Source: Orthonyx spaldingii (taxonomy: Eukaryota; Chordata; Aves; Passeriformes; Orthonychidae). From it: DNA of 64,000 nt. The DNA is taken from contig VZTJ01005471.1 of assembly GCA_013397795.1 (NCBI GenBank), forward strand, positions 1,393,244 to 1,457,243, given 5' to 3'. Of the stretch, positions 23,301 through 34,349 are shown one piece after another. A model generated the notes under the pieces. That model was not told where the DNA came from. It ran no database searches and saw nothing but the letters and a program-made list of their open reading frames with translations. The number at the start of each line of letters is the position of its first letter. The stretch's first letter is position 1. Both the position numbers and the translations under genes were made by a program.

Positions 23301-25509
23301 TTGGCAACCAGGAAAGCCACTCAGAAATGCTATAGAAAGACTATCATTCAGTAAACTGGGCAAGTCTGGTCTGTACCTGTAGGCATAAAGAATTAAGACA
23401 GGGTAACAGATAATCTGTTTTTGTTCCCCACATTTTATTTAGATGATGTCCTATAAGGCAATTTTGGATGATTTAAATGCCTTTACTAAGCTCACTTATT
23501 ATTGTTGGAATTTGTGTAGTGTCAGTGGAAACTTCAGGACAACTTGTCACCACATTGAAGTTCAAGCTGCAAAGACCAAATTATTGAGTCCTCACAGGAG
23601 CTCACAAAGAGGAAGGTTTTCCATTTCACATCTGTGTGTAATATAAAGTGCATGTTTAAATCCCAGACAAGCAAATGTAAGTAAATCTGGATAGACACAT
23701 AAGCTGAAATCAGTTTGGTGTGTGCTTTTTCCTCTCCACAAAGAAGTTAGGGTGACACTGAGGGTTTAAAGAGAGCAAATGCAGCCATTTTAAATTTAGA
23801 TTTTGCATCCTGAGTGGATTGGGATAACATAGGAAAGAAAAGTTTTGAATTAACCTGGTAATAAGCCTTTCTGTTCACTCATAAATTAAACCAAATTCTG
23901 TATAGATTACACTTCAAAGAACTATACTCCCAGTTCTCACAGACCCTCCATGATTTTTAAGTGTCCAGTTGCCTTACATCATTTTTAAAATCCAACTCTA
24001 CAAGGTTAAAAATGCCATTGTGAGTTGATTCCTCCAAGGCAAGGTATTGGTCTTGCAAACTCATTGATTTATCTATCTAAAGACAGATGTCTAAATGGAC
24101 ACTTCTGACTGTCTAAATGGAAACATCCTTCAGCTTCACTTTGCTGTCCTAACAGAACAGGATTTTTCCCTCCCATGTGTTGGACAAAAGTGAGATGTTG
24201 TGAACCAATGTTTAGGCACTTTTTCTGCTCTTCTATTTTTAAATTATAGGTCTTGAAAGCAAATGCATTAACCAATATAAACTGATAAAGAAGTTACAAG
24301 AGGGAGTGTTACCAGAGAGAGCATTGCCTGCTGCTTCTAGGGATGCATGTTCTAAAAGGGGCGGCTTTACCACCTTCCAGAGCCAGACATCACCAGGATC
24401 ACATTATCAAACATCTCAGCAAAATTAGGCCACCTAGGAGAACTTTGGATGAAGCCCATTCACAAATCTTTTACTGACTGAATAAAAATCATCTTCCCAG
24501 AAGTACTGAATATGATGATACCTCAGGCCTATGTACCTTATAATTTCTATTCTTAAACTAAAGAAAGACTCCACAGAGAAACAGTTCTTTAATGACAGTA
24601 GCTTTATCTGGGCAGCTTCCCTGATAGTGCAGTTTTTACTAACTGTAATGTAATACACAGTCCACATATTCCCATATGCTAATATAAAACTAAAATCAGT
24701 CCTCCTGTAGATCTCTTCAGGGAAAGAGAAGGGCCTCTCAACCAGAAGAAGATTTCAAACCTGCCCCTTTGCCAGACAGGTGGGAGATCACTGCTGTTTT
24801 GCCATCATAGTCTATAGAGATCATAAAAGGAGAGGGAATAAGCAAAAGCAATGCATTCCTCAGGATGAAAGTCGATATATTTTTGCTTCAGATTTTAGAA
24901 GCTTCCAACACATATCATTCCCTCTCCTCCACTTTTACCTTTCTTCACAAACATAGTCTAAATTAATTCATGTATTTCTGATTTAGAAGTTGCAGGGGAT
25001 TTGTTTATTTTTAATTTTAAGTAGTGATGCCACACCATCTCTTCTGCAAGAGTGAATAAAACATGGCATAAAACATTGTCCTTCTTAATGGCCCAGCAGA
25101 GCCCACATGAAAGATCATCTATGAATTAGGTGAGTTAGCCATATTTCAAGTATTAGGCTGAGCTCTGAAGAGTTCATAAACATTAATCTCATAGTAGCTC
25201 TTTACACAATAGATATTGATTGTACTAATTTCATGCCTTCTAGAAAGGACTCATGTTTAACATTGAACCAGAGAAAAATTCCATTTTATATCTCATTTAC
25301 AGCTGAATCATTAGAACCAGAAAAGTAGACTGGGGGTAGAAGGAGGTTTAGCAAAAGTCCATGTACCAGACAGCCTAAATTGCATTTGCTGAATGTGTAC
25401 AATATTCTTCAGCTGTTTTTGAGAAGAATAGAAAGATGACAGAAATTACTGTGGGTAGGAAACTAGAAGGTTTTGTGGGTTTTTGTTTTTGGGTTTGTTT
25501 TTTTTTTTT

Positions 25510-25575
<66 letters not shown>

Positions 25576-26193
25576 TTGTTTTTTACTAAAATTGAATCTT
25601 GCAAGTCCTATTGCCATCTCATTCCTCATGTAAAGTAAGCAATTTTTTATACCACATGCAGTGTTGCAATCTATGCAAACAGCTATCAGGGCATTTCTGG
25701 AAGAGAATGATTTTATTCATTTCATAAAACATCAGAACAATGTGTGAGCAACAAAACAACAATGTATAAAGGCTCAAGCATCCATTGTAGCTTTATGCAG
25801 CCACTGCAGAGCCTGCAGCTCTGTTTTGGCTAGGCTATCTGTAATATAAACATCTCCAAAACACTTTCAGACTGCCAGCATCCACCAGCAACATATCAGC
25901 TCGGAGCTCTGGCACGTACAGGCAAGCTTTCGTCCACCAGGAAAAAGCCACCGTGATAGCACTGACTAACCTAAAGATCCTGCAGCATGAAAATCAGGCA
26001 GGTCACTGGGACTGTGAGACCTGTCCTGAATTCATAAAACCTATTGTCTGGCCTCGTAGTTTAGTGGCTTTCAAAGAGAAGGAGAAACTAAACATATAAC
26101 CAAAAAATTATTTGCAGGCATTCTGTCTGGTGAATATGCACATTACAGAAAGCTGCAGGGTGTAGAAACCTCACATTTTAGGAATCTTATGGC
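17391..26193 (-). other. ARHGAP8 intron (8.8 kb) with a long poly(T) run
   Basis: No exon, RNA gene or recognisable transposon was seen apart from the homopolymer at 25511-25574. A 60-residue open stretch on the minus strand at 20197-20385 has no family match that I know. Confidence 0.5.
25501..25574 (+). repeat. poly(T) homopolymer, 64 uninterrupted T
   Basis: Nine T, one G, then 64 consecutive T (25511-25574), preceded by a T/G-rich ramp from about 25471. It could be the tail of an unrecognised minus-strand retroposon or a simple expansion. Length is likely to be unreliable in sequencing. Confidence 0.95.
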
Positions 26194-26308
26194 TTGTTAT
26201 TGCAGGCTGACTCCAAATTGCTGGGCAGGCAGACGTGGACGTGGTGGAGGAACCTTAACCACAGGTGGAAGTTTTCCCTTCTGTTTCCTCTGAAGATTTT
26301 AATCATGT
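26194..26308 (-). pseudogene. ARHGAP8: ARHGAP8 exon, proline-rich SH3-binding linker, with two stop codons
   Basis: The acceptor atttttttgcag is followed by A CAT GAT TAA, aligned with the family R-Y-D-E: glutamate GAA has become TAA (26301-26299). Beyond it the same frame reads KLPPVVKVPPPRPRLP and AQQFGVSLQ, a clear match to the proline-rich linker and the QQFGVSLQYL motif before the RhoGAP domain. After SLQ the expected tyrosine is TAA (26199-26197), and no GT donor occurs where the exon should end. In mammalian BPGAP1 the PPPRPPLP motif binds SH3 partners such as cortactin. The motif survives almost intact here although the frame is broken. The lower end is approximate because no donor exists. 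Confidence 0.88.
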
Positions 26309-27414
26309 CTGCAAAAAAATCAAGATTTCATTGATTTTCTGTGCACTGCACGACAGACTATATATGTGAACAGCTACAAGTATTGCTTATGATGCTGATC
26401 TCCCAACAATAGTGTATATGCTGCAGGCCTTAGAGAACCTTAATTTCAGCATGATGAAATTTTTAAGTAGTATTTGTGGTGAAATACTTAAGTAAGACTT
26501 ATAGAAGAGCCTTTTTGCTTTAGCCAGTGGAGCATAGTAATCAATATGTCCAAAAAACAGAATCACACTATAATTTAACAGCAAAATTCAAACCTATTTG
26601 CTACTCAAAATACAGCTGCCTTTTCTTTGGCAACCATGCAATCCAATTTATAACATCAGAGCTCTAAGGTATTTTCTGTTATCCCATATTTACACAAAAG
26701 GTGTGTAAAAAGCCACCAGGCATCAGTAACAGTCATAATCAAAGCTTCCAGTTACTTTCATTCAGCAGTGACATAAAATCACTTTCTGTCAGTACATCAA
26801 AGCATTTCCATGTAAAGTACCATGTTAGAAAGACTGTTATTGATACTAGTACTGGTGCTTGACTATCCCAGCCCTGTGCAGTTCTTTTCCTTTTCATCTC
26901 CCATCCACTCTCCAATACTTCTCCCTAACACACAAACACACACCACATAAACATAATGGATCCACTAACAATAGATAACGTGCGTGAAGTTTAAAATCAA
27001 TCAACACTTTGCTGACTGGGAATGCTCTTCATGAAAGGAAGTCACTTAATCTGTTGCAATGTGTAAGGAAAGAGGTCAGGATTACAGTTTTCCCCAAGAA
27101 AATTGCATGGTACTCATAAGCAGCAATGACATATAGATTGGTTTTGCTAACACACAGAAGTAGCAATCATATTAAGAAAATGCTCCATGACAGAAATGGA
27201 CTTTTTCCTAACTTTTAGAAAACTAAACAACACCTGATGCACTTCAGCATGTCTATGATGGCAATGCAGCTTTCAGAATTAATCTAACCAGCACAAACAG
27301 GTAAATCACACTTTTAATCACTGAAGAAATAAATTCTTCTTGAAATACAGTGATCAGGATGCAACTCTACCTGAGAAAAAAAGTGAGAGAACTTATATTA
27401 AATTTGTCACATAC
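26309..27414 (-). other. ARHGAP8 intron (1.1 kb)
   Basis: Between the BCH end exon and the proline-rich exon. Only unique AT-rich sequence is seen. Confidence 0.6.
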
Positions 27415-27513
27415 CGGCTGACTTCCTGAGGGATATTTAACTGGTCATATTTGAGATGTTCTCCCAGGTCACTTAGATAGTCTAAGTAGGTGATCTTTTT
27501 CTCAAACTTGTGG
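27415..27513 (-). pseudogene. ARHGAP8: ARHGAP8 exon, end of BCH domain
   Basis: The acceptor …attttttttag and the donor GTATGT bound 99 bp. The translation is (S)HKFEKKITYLDYLSDL, then GEHLKYDQLNIPQEVSR. It corresponds to the BCH C-terminal segment SHKFGKKxxYxNYLSELxEHLKYDQL-IPxEV of ARHGAP8. Phase 2 at both ends agrees with its neighbours: AG|C makes serine and CG| opens an arginine. There is no stop. The family glycine of KFGKK is glutamate here, and several hydrophobic positions differ. Confidence 0.92.
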
Positions 27514-30500
27514 CTAAAAAATTTTTTTTTTAAAAATCACGAGGTAGTATGGAAATTAGCATGGAAGGAACATTTATAAAGCGTTTTGTTTCTATTAAAA
27601 AAATGTAACTGCTGATGCAACTCAAAATTAGACTGTAATTGAAGCAGCAGGAGACATAAGATGTATTTCATTTCATATGATCAAACATATACAGTGCATG
27701 CCTGAGAGTCTGATTTGAATAAAAATAACTGACTTCCATATGAATGCTTTGTGATTTGCATAGATATGAAAAACATCACTTTAAAAGGCACTGAAAATCA
27801 GGTTTCACACAGCATTAGAAAGTTCACTAAAAGAACTGTTAACCTTGGAGAGAATATTACCTAGACAACAGAACATGTTTGTATTATGTAGGTATTCCAC
27901 TCTGCAAAAAGAAAAAATAAAGGGCTGTAGAAATAAGCTATAGAGCAGTTCAGCAACAGGAGAAATTTTCAAAGCAATGATAGTGTATACCCTTGACGTG
28001 CTGGGCCATCAGCTTTACTCCTCTTGAAAAGGGTGAGATAGCTTCTAGGAAACACCAGGAATAATAATTTTTTTCTACAAGCTATACAAAACAGACTTCC
28101 GAATTTGAAGTCCCAAGTACCATTAGTTAGGTCTTGAGTTTTAGCCAGAATACACAACTATACAGGCCAAGGTGTTCAAACAAGGGTCAAGGACATGTTT
28201 ATACATATGACCTGAAATAATATCTTATTTTTCCACAACACAAAATATCTGTACTGTAATGAAGTGTCAGAAAAATAGTAGGTGCTGATGATAAGTGTAC
28301 TTTATTGCAACTGACTTTCATAGTAAAATTGGGAAAAACTCTGGCATGGATGTGTTTATGCCTGGATTGTCCAATCCACATGCACACGCTCCCTCTGGCG
28401 GTACGTGGGACAAACAGTCACTTCCCATGCTGTCCCCTTCATTTGCTAACAGGAATTTTGGGACACATGAGGAATACCATTCTGTGCATGCACAATTTCA
28501 GAGCTCCCCAGAGTGTCTTTTATTCAAAAGAGACCGAACTTCCAACATCTTCTCTAAGCCACAGGTGAGCACACAACTCCATAACTAATCACCTCTGGTA
28601 ATAGAAGACACATCACAGAACCCACAATATGTAATGAAGTCATGGGCAATAAGGAATTAGTGCTGCTCCTTAAAAATGCTACATCACCACTGCCATCTAA
28701 ATGTATATTATTTTCATAACAGGTTCTCTTAGCTCACACATAGAAATATGGTCTTTCTACAGTTATCTTGCACTTTGGAGAAAATATTCTTGACTTAACA
28801 CATTACTTTCTTGCTCATTTCTTTTGGGACTGGAGAGAAGATCAATCAACTTCAGGAACTTGAAAAATTTCAAGTATTTACATTTTCTTAAATACTATCA
28901 AATAAAAGTATGCTAAAATACTTATTAATTTTGTCCTTTAATAATTCTGTCATTTGTCCAGTTGTTAGCAAATACATTGTCATGTTAAAGTACTAAGGCC
29001 ATGTACTAACAGGTGCCAAATGTACTAACAGACCATATGCCTCTTAATAATGAAATCTATTTTATATCTGCTAATTTTATTGGCAACACTATCTACAAAT
29101 TAGTCTGGGCTCTAATTCAGCAATGCTAAGAAACAGAAAGTCTAGAGGATTTTTCTCCCTTATTTTTGTGAACTGGATTAATATTGACACTTAAATTAAC
29201 AGTGTGGTTTGCCAAGATAAGAAAAGTGTAAACTGGAAGGAAAAGGTACCATGAGAAACTTTAAATTGTACTACCCTAGTAAATTAACAATATTAATAAG
29301 TTTTAGTCCTCAATGAAAGTATAATTTAGCAAAATTGTACATGGGCCCTTTCACACTTAGTAACCCAAATGTTTTTGACAAACCCAAACTACAGTCAGCC
29401 TGAAAAGCAAAATGCATGGTCAGCTATTAAACCATTTTAAGTAGTAAAGAGAGTTTTTTCCTGGCTTCAGCTGATTCCTGCTTTCTGCCTTGTGGACCTT
29501 TTCAGAGTTTACTCATACTTTCAATTACTTTGTCAGTCCCAGTGTACAAACAGCTTTGTTGCTATTCGTCATAGATTTCTAAAACAGAAAGTAGAGCATT
29601 ACTAAATTGCACAGTAGTAAAAGTCTAGTACAAACAGAAACAACTAATTGTGATGAAAACAGGGTGATCAGAAGGTCAAGATGAGGATGCATCTAAGATG
29701 ACAGGTGCTGGTTTGAATTATTTATGCTAGATATGAATGCTTAAGTTTATCAGGATCACCCATTTTTCAATTGCCAGTGTGTCATACTTTCCAAGAAAAA
29801 CAATACTTAGGCATAGTAAGATCCAGCGAAAATAAGTATTTGCAAGGGGTACCTGTACATTCATATTTTTTAAGAATTAGCAGGCAATTATTACTGTAAG
29901 TCAAATAGTTGTCCACCTGTGGCTCCACTGAGGGCATTAACACACACAGGCTGAAAATCACTGGTGTCCCAAAACCATTTGCTTGGAGCTGTTCCCAAGG
30001 ATCTCTCAGCTGCCTCTGAGACAGAAGATGGTCTCACCAGAGTATTATAATGTCCATCAAGAATTTTTCTGGGTTTATTGTTGGGTTTTGTTTATTGTTT
30101 TGTTTGGTTTGGGTTTTTTTTCCTGGAAAGTTTCCATACCCATCCTAAAGCAAATCAGGAACAAACAAACCAACAACCAAAATAAATCCATCTCCATTCC
30201 TGAGGCACTATCAGGTACTGGACATCCTGCTTCCATCACATTTTTCCCACTACTGTTTTGTGTCCTGGATCACTGATATTTATATTACTGCCAGTCAAAA
30301 TGAAGTCTCAAGAACAGTATATTCTGGAATGACTTTTATATTCTGGAATGATTCTTGTTTCAAGAATAGAACATTCTGGAATGATTTTTATCTATAATTA
30401 CTTTTTAAAAAATTTTCACGTGCACTTTAGTTGTTCTGATCTGTCTAGAAACTAAATTTCCCTTTTCTAATTAATTAGCTTTCTAGCACTCAGAAACCAA

Positions 30501-31271
30501 ATTGATTGCAAGTTACGGTAGTGGACATTTTTGGTTGGTTCATTATGTCTCCTCAAGATTAGCTGTTTCCATCCTGCAGCCCCAAGGATATTCATAATAT
30601 GATCTGCAAAATATCAGAATTTCTTTGAAAGTGACAGAAGTTCAGAAGCAGAAGCTGAGCAAGCCCCACCATTATTGCACTTAGCAGTGTCTGCCCATTG
30701 CTGGTGGTTCCTTGGAGACAGCACCAATTTCTACCATGCAAAGGAAAAGAACACACAGTAAAATACATCACCTTCACCATTATATCCTTCTTTTCAGATT
30801 CCTATGGGCACTTCAGTGATTATCCATTAACTTTGAGAACATTATAGTGTCATTCCTATTCATCCCAACACTTCAGATCAGCCCAAATGTTAACAATTTC
30901 TTATCCACTTTACTGTACCACTCAGTAACTCCAGTCACACACCCAGTTCCATTTTCCTAAGTGCTGTCAAACACGAGAAAAAAGTCATTCATGGTCCACA
31001 GAATAACCATGTTTTAAAAGCGATATTTACTTTAACATGCCAGTAAAACTACTAGGCATCGAGACTCCCTTTTCTTAGAAAGAAAAGAACTCTACCCTAT
31101 TATTCATTCCCAAGCTTAAGCTCACCTTACTCGTTAGTTCAAGACAGTTTAAATGGGTATTGTGCTGTTGCCTGACATATTTTACCTCAAGCCTTTTTAA
31201 AAGCAACTTATTAGGGAACAAACCATCCTTGAACTAAATGGGAATAATGTGTTCAATGAACTGTTGAGTAC
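27514..31271 (-). other. ARHGAP8 intron (3.8 kb)
   Basis: AT-rich, with no recognisable element except three copies of ATTCTGGAATGA at about 30320-30384. Confidence 0.55.
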
Positions 31272-31357
31272 CTTATAAGTGGTTTAAAGGTACTCCACAC
31301 AATTTTTATGAAGTTGGTTAGATGTACAACATTGAGTGCTTTAAGGTTTTTCTTATA
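31272..31357 (-). pseudogene. ARHGAP8: ARHGAP8 exon, BCH domain, with a broken acceptor
   Basis: The open segment encodes YKKNLKALNVVHL, then TNFIKIVWSTFKPLI and AG|, followed by a normal donor GTACTC. It matches the BCH segment YKKNLKALYVVHPT…KPLIS. The upstream exon ends in AA, so a frame-preserving junction needs G|TAT AAG here. The intron would then end in …ttctAA, not AG. The nearest real AG (ctaag|TATAAG) drops the G and shifts the frame. A single G-to-A change of an ancestral ctag|G would explain this. Residues invariant in the relatives I recall (HPT, and ALY) have changed to HLT and ALN, which fits relaxed constraint. Confidence 0.85.
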
Positions 31358-31360
31358 CTT

Positions 31361-34217
31361 AGAAAAATAAAATTGTTAGAAGAATGTTAAATGCTAGAGA
31401 TGGTAGAACTGAACAGCTACAACTGAACAGAAGGTTATTATTACAGGCCTATTACACAGTATTCTTTTCAAATACATTAAAAAGACTTAATTCAGAAGAA
31501 ACGGAATGCAACATGGAAAAAAAAGGACAAACAAAAACCAATTTTAAGAAGTGGTCAGTTTTGACAATAGGCCAAATTAACTATTATGTTCCTAACTAGT
31601 GTCTGCTGTCTCATAGATTTAAGATCAGAAGGGAGACAGAAGGGAATTTATGCAATTGGAAAAAAATACTGATAGAAGAATGAAGGATCTATAAAGAAAT
31701 CTTTTCTTTAAAAAATTACTTTTTCATATCCCTTTATTTTCTGCTTGCAGGACTTCCATGTTGGAAAAAAAAATTAAATTTTCGGATACAAAATTTGTAC
31801 CTAATTCTTTAATTCTACCACTAGTTTTGTCCTGCTTTGCTAGTAATTACTAAAGATGAAGCCAACTGCTAGTTGTTTGATATTGCATTGTCCCTTTTGT
31901 ATGAAACAAAACCTTCATTATAGTGTTGCTTGATTCTACAGTGTCATTCCATGATATCTAAACAATAGGTTCTAGTCAGCTGAAACTGAAATGGAAACCA
32001 GGCTGCACAAAAAGACTCTTCTCTTACTCAATATTATTGCAAAATGAAATTGAGACATGCATATTGGAATAACCTTCTTTTATACATACATTTTTGCTTA
32101 TTACTTTTCCAAGTTTGCTTCCCAGTAGGGAGAACAATCAGGGAAAAATATGATAGTAAACTCCTAAGGAAAATTTTGTAACAGGTTATGCTGAGAGGGG
32201 AAAAGGGACCAGCTCAGGAATTGCATGAGTTTTTCCTTTTGGGTTTTAATTGGGCCCATACACCTGTGAATGAAACAGGCACTGTGTGTGTTCACAAAGC
32301 CACTGCCACACACAAGCAAACAACTATCCCCGTGCAACTGGCACTACTGTGCCTAAGAGCCCAAAATCCACAATAAAAACTAACAAGCAAAACACCTGAG
32401 TTGCTTTACTAACATTTCTATTTTGTTTTGCACCTTGAAGAAGTAGCCATAAGCTGTTGTTTGTGTGGAAGTTTATGTTCTTCAGTTTCCTAGATGACAA
32501 TGTTCAAAGACTTTACTGAGCCTCTGCTGTGAACCTTCAAAGCAAGATATATTCTTTTGGAACTACCGTTCAACATTTGCTTTCATGGTGCTGGCTAGTT
32601 GCTCCTGTCCTTTGTACTCTCATCTGTCTTCCCTTTCCTTTGACCCCAGAAGTCTGAAAGGAGCTGGTTTTGTATTGCGTTTTTTTCCCTCTGGCTAGTA
32701 CAGTACCCCATACATGTTGGGCTGCGATTTTTGCTTTGACTTGTCAATGACAGCATGCCAAGAAGTTTCAACTTAACACAGTTCAGAGGAGGTGGTGTGG
32801 GGTGGATGGAGGCTTCTGCTTTTACCAGGAGTGTCTTGGCGGCTCCAAAAGGCCACTCTGGCCAGTACAGCCGGGTACTGTGCAGACAGCCCTGTCCTAC
32901 CCCAGCCGGTGTTCAGGCGAGAGCATCCACCTCCCCTCAGCTAGATAGCTCCTGTGTTACCAGAGTTCAAACAGAGGGCCCAATCACACAGAGTTCCAGA
33001 AACACTTTATTCCGAAGGAGTCCAGAGGCGAAAGAGCCCGAATGACCTTGTGAAACCCTTGTTATAGGGGCACCGGCCAGAGGGCAAGGGGCAGAGGGGT
33101 GGAGAGAGGGGTAGGGGCATACAGAAGGAGGGAAGGGTGGAGTGAGGGAACAGGTCAAGGCCAATGAACATAGGAGAATTAACATATCCAGGTAAGGTAA
33201 CCTAGGGAGAGACCATTCACTTTCCAAGGGGTGGTTCCAAAGAGCAGAGCTGTCTCATCAATGTATATCTGTGGTTTCGGGACCTCTCGGCTTCTTGGTA
33301 GTTCCCGGGATGGGCTCAGCTACCCCAACATCAACTGTTAATAAAATGACAAGTTCTGCTTGGTGACCTGAGCTTCTGTGTTCCCTTTGTTCTACTGCTT
33401 TCTGGGTCAGGGTGTGGGAATAGAGACAGACTTTTGGCATAAATGAGAGTCTCATCATTCACTTGTAGGCAACAAAAAAGCCAACAAAAAAAGACACTGC
33501 CCTTCTACTGCTTTTCCCCATAACTCAACTCTAAGTTTAGCTTAAGAATCTCCCAAAAGGAGAACAGTGCAATGCTTTGTTTTGGAATTAGTGCATGTCA
33601 AACCCCAGTACTGCAGTCCAAACCTCTTGTCAAACACAAAATATAACAGACCTTTGCCTTTCTTCTCCTTTACTCAGTCCCAAAGAGAACAGATACATCG
33701 TACTACCCATATCCAGTCATGTTGCCTTCCTGAGGCCAACCTACAAATGGTCTACAAGGCAGACAAGTAAAAGACTAACTTCAGTAGGGACTGGCTGCTC
33801 CATTGCTAACTTCACTCTTTCAGGGAACAAACATCACAATTCGGGTCTCTATTATTAAAATGCAATTTATCCAAGAGCTTTGGCCTCAACTATACCCTAA
33901 CTAACTACTTCATGAAGTCCTGAACCATAGCCATCACTACTCCAAAGTTCAGGTACATCCAACCACAGATCTTGGTTTCCTTCCCATGGCTTTTCATGCC
34001 TTTGGATAACCACTGCAGCACCCCGGCTATTCCTCAGTACTGCACAGAAGACACTTAACAAAAGAACCAACAGAGCTGACATCATTATAAGAATTTGCAA
34101 TGGCAAAGTGAACTCATTTAATTGTGGGTGGATCAGGACAGATCCACCTAACTTCATGGAAGTTGATTATAGACATTACACAATCTGAAGAGTAAACCAA
34201 GCCTTTTAGAGACATAC
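31361..34217 (-). other. ARHGAP8 intron (2.9 kb) containing an LTR
   Basis: Between two BCH exons. It includes the minus-strand LTR at about 32953-33330 and a GC-rich flank from about 32755 to 32950 that may belong to the same element. Confidence 0.6.
32953..33330 (-). mobile_element. LTR of an endogenous retrovirus, minus strand, approximate ends
   Basis: Read on the minus strand, the segment starts TGTTGGGGTAGCTGAGCCC. It has a pyrimidine-rich middle, a TATA-like CTATAAC (about 33060-33066), a polyadenylation signal GGAATAAA (tttatt on plus at 33006-33011) and ends …CTGGTAACACA. This is the layout of U3-R-U5. No direct repeat flanks these exact ends. The hexamer TCAACT at 32769-32774 and 33331-33336 would fit a target duplication if the element extended to about 32775, but that end would not be CA. 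Family unknown. No viral coding region was recognised beside it. Confidence 0.6.
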
Positions 34218-34349
34218 TTCCTGTCAAATTCCTTGTAGGCTGTTTGTAACCGTTTCAGAGATGGTTTATTCAGACTCTTCAGGCCATAGTGAAAGTAGAC
34301 AACCGTATAATCATTCTCTACGTACTGGTCCAGAGTATACTTTAAGTAC
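34218..34349 (-). pseudogene. ARHGAP8: ARHGAP8 exon, BCH domain core
   Basis: The acceptor tttcttctcag and the donor GTATGT bound 132 bp without stops. The peptide begins YLKYTLDQYVENDYTVVYF, continues HYGLKSLNKPSL and ends AYKEFDRK, closely matching the BCH core of ARHGAP8 (YxHYGLxSxNKPSL is characteristic). One base completes the previous codon and two (AA) begin the last lysine, so the exon runs from phase 2 to phase 2. It is intact and well conserved. The preceding intron (34350-46243, 11.9 kb) should contain another exon encoding roughly GDDRFGRR to LLE, which I could not find. Confidence 0.92.

Noticed and set aside
25375..25633. Poly-lysine and poly-phenylalanine reading frames
   Set aside because: Produced by the poly(T) run.
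33897..34157. Minus-strand open stretch with a hydrophobic segment (ILIMMSALLVLLLSVFCAVL) upstream of the minus-strand LTR, considered as a retroviral envelope remnant
   Set aside because: No other envelope features, no polypurine tract before the LTR and no frame continuity; a hydrophobic run alone is not enough.
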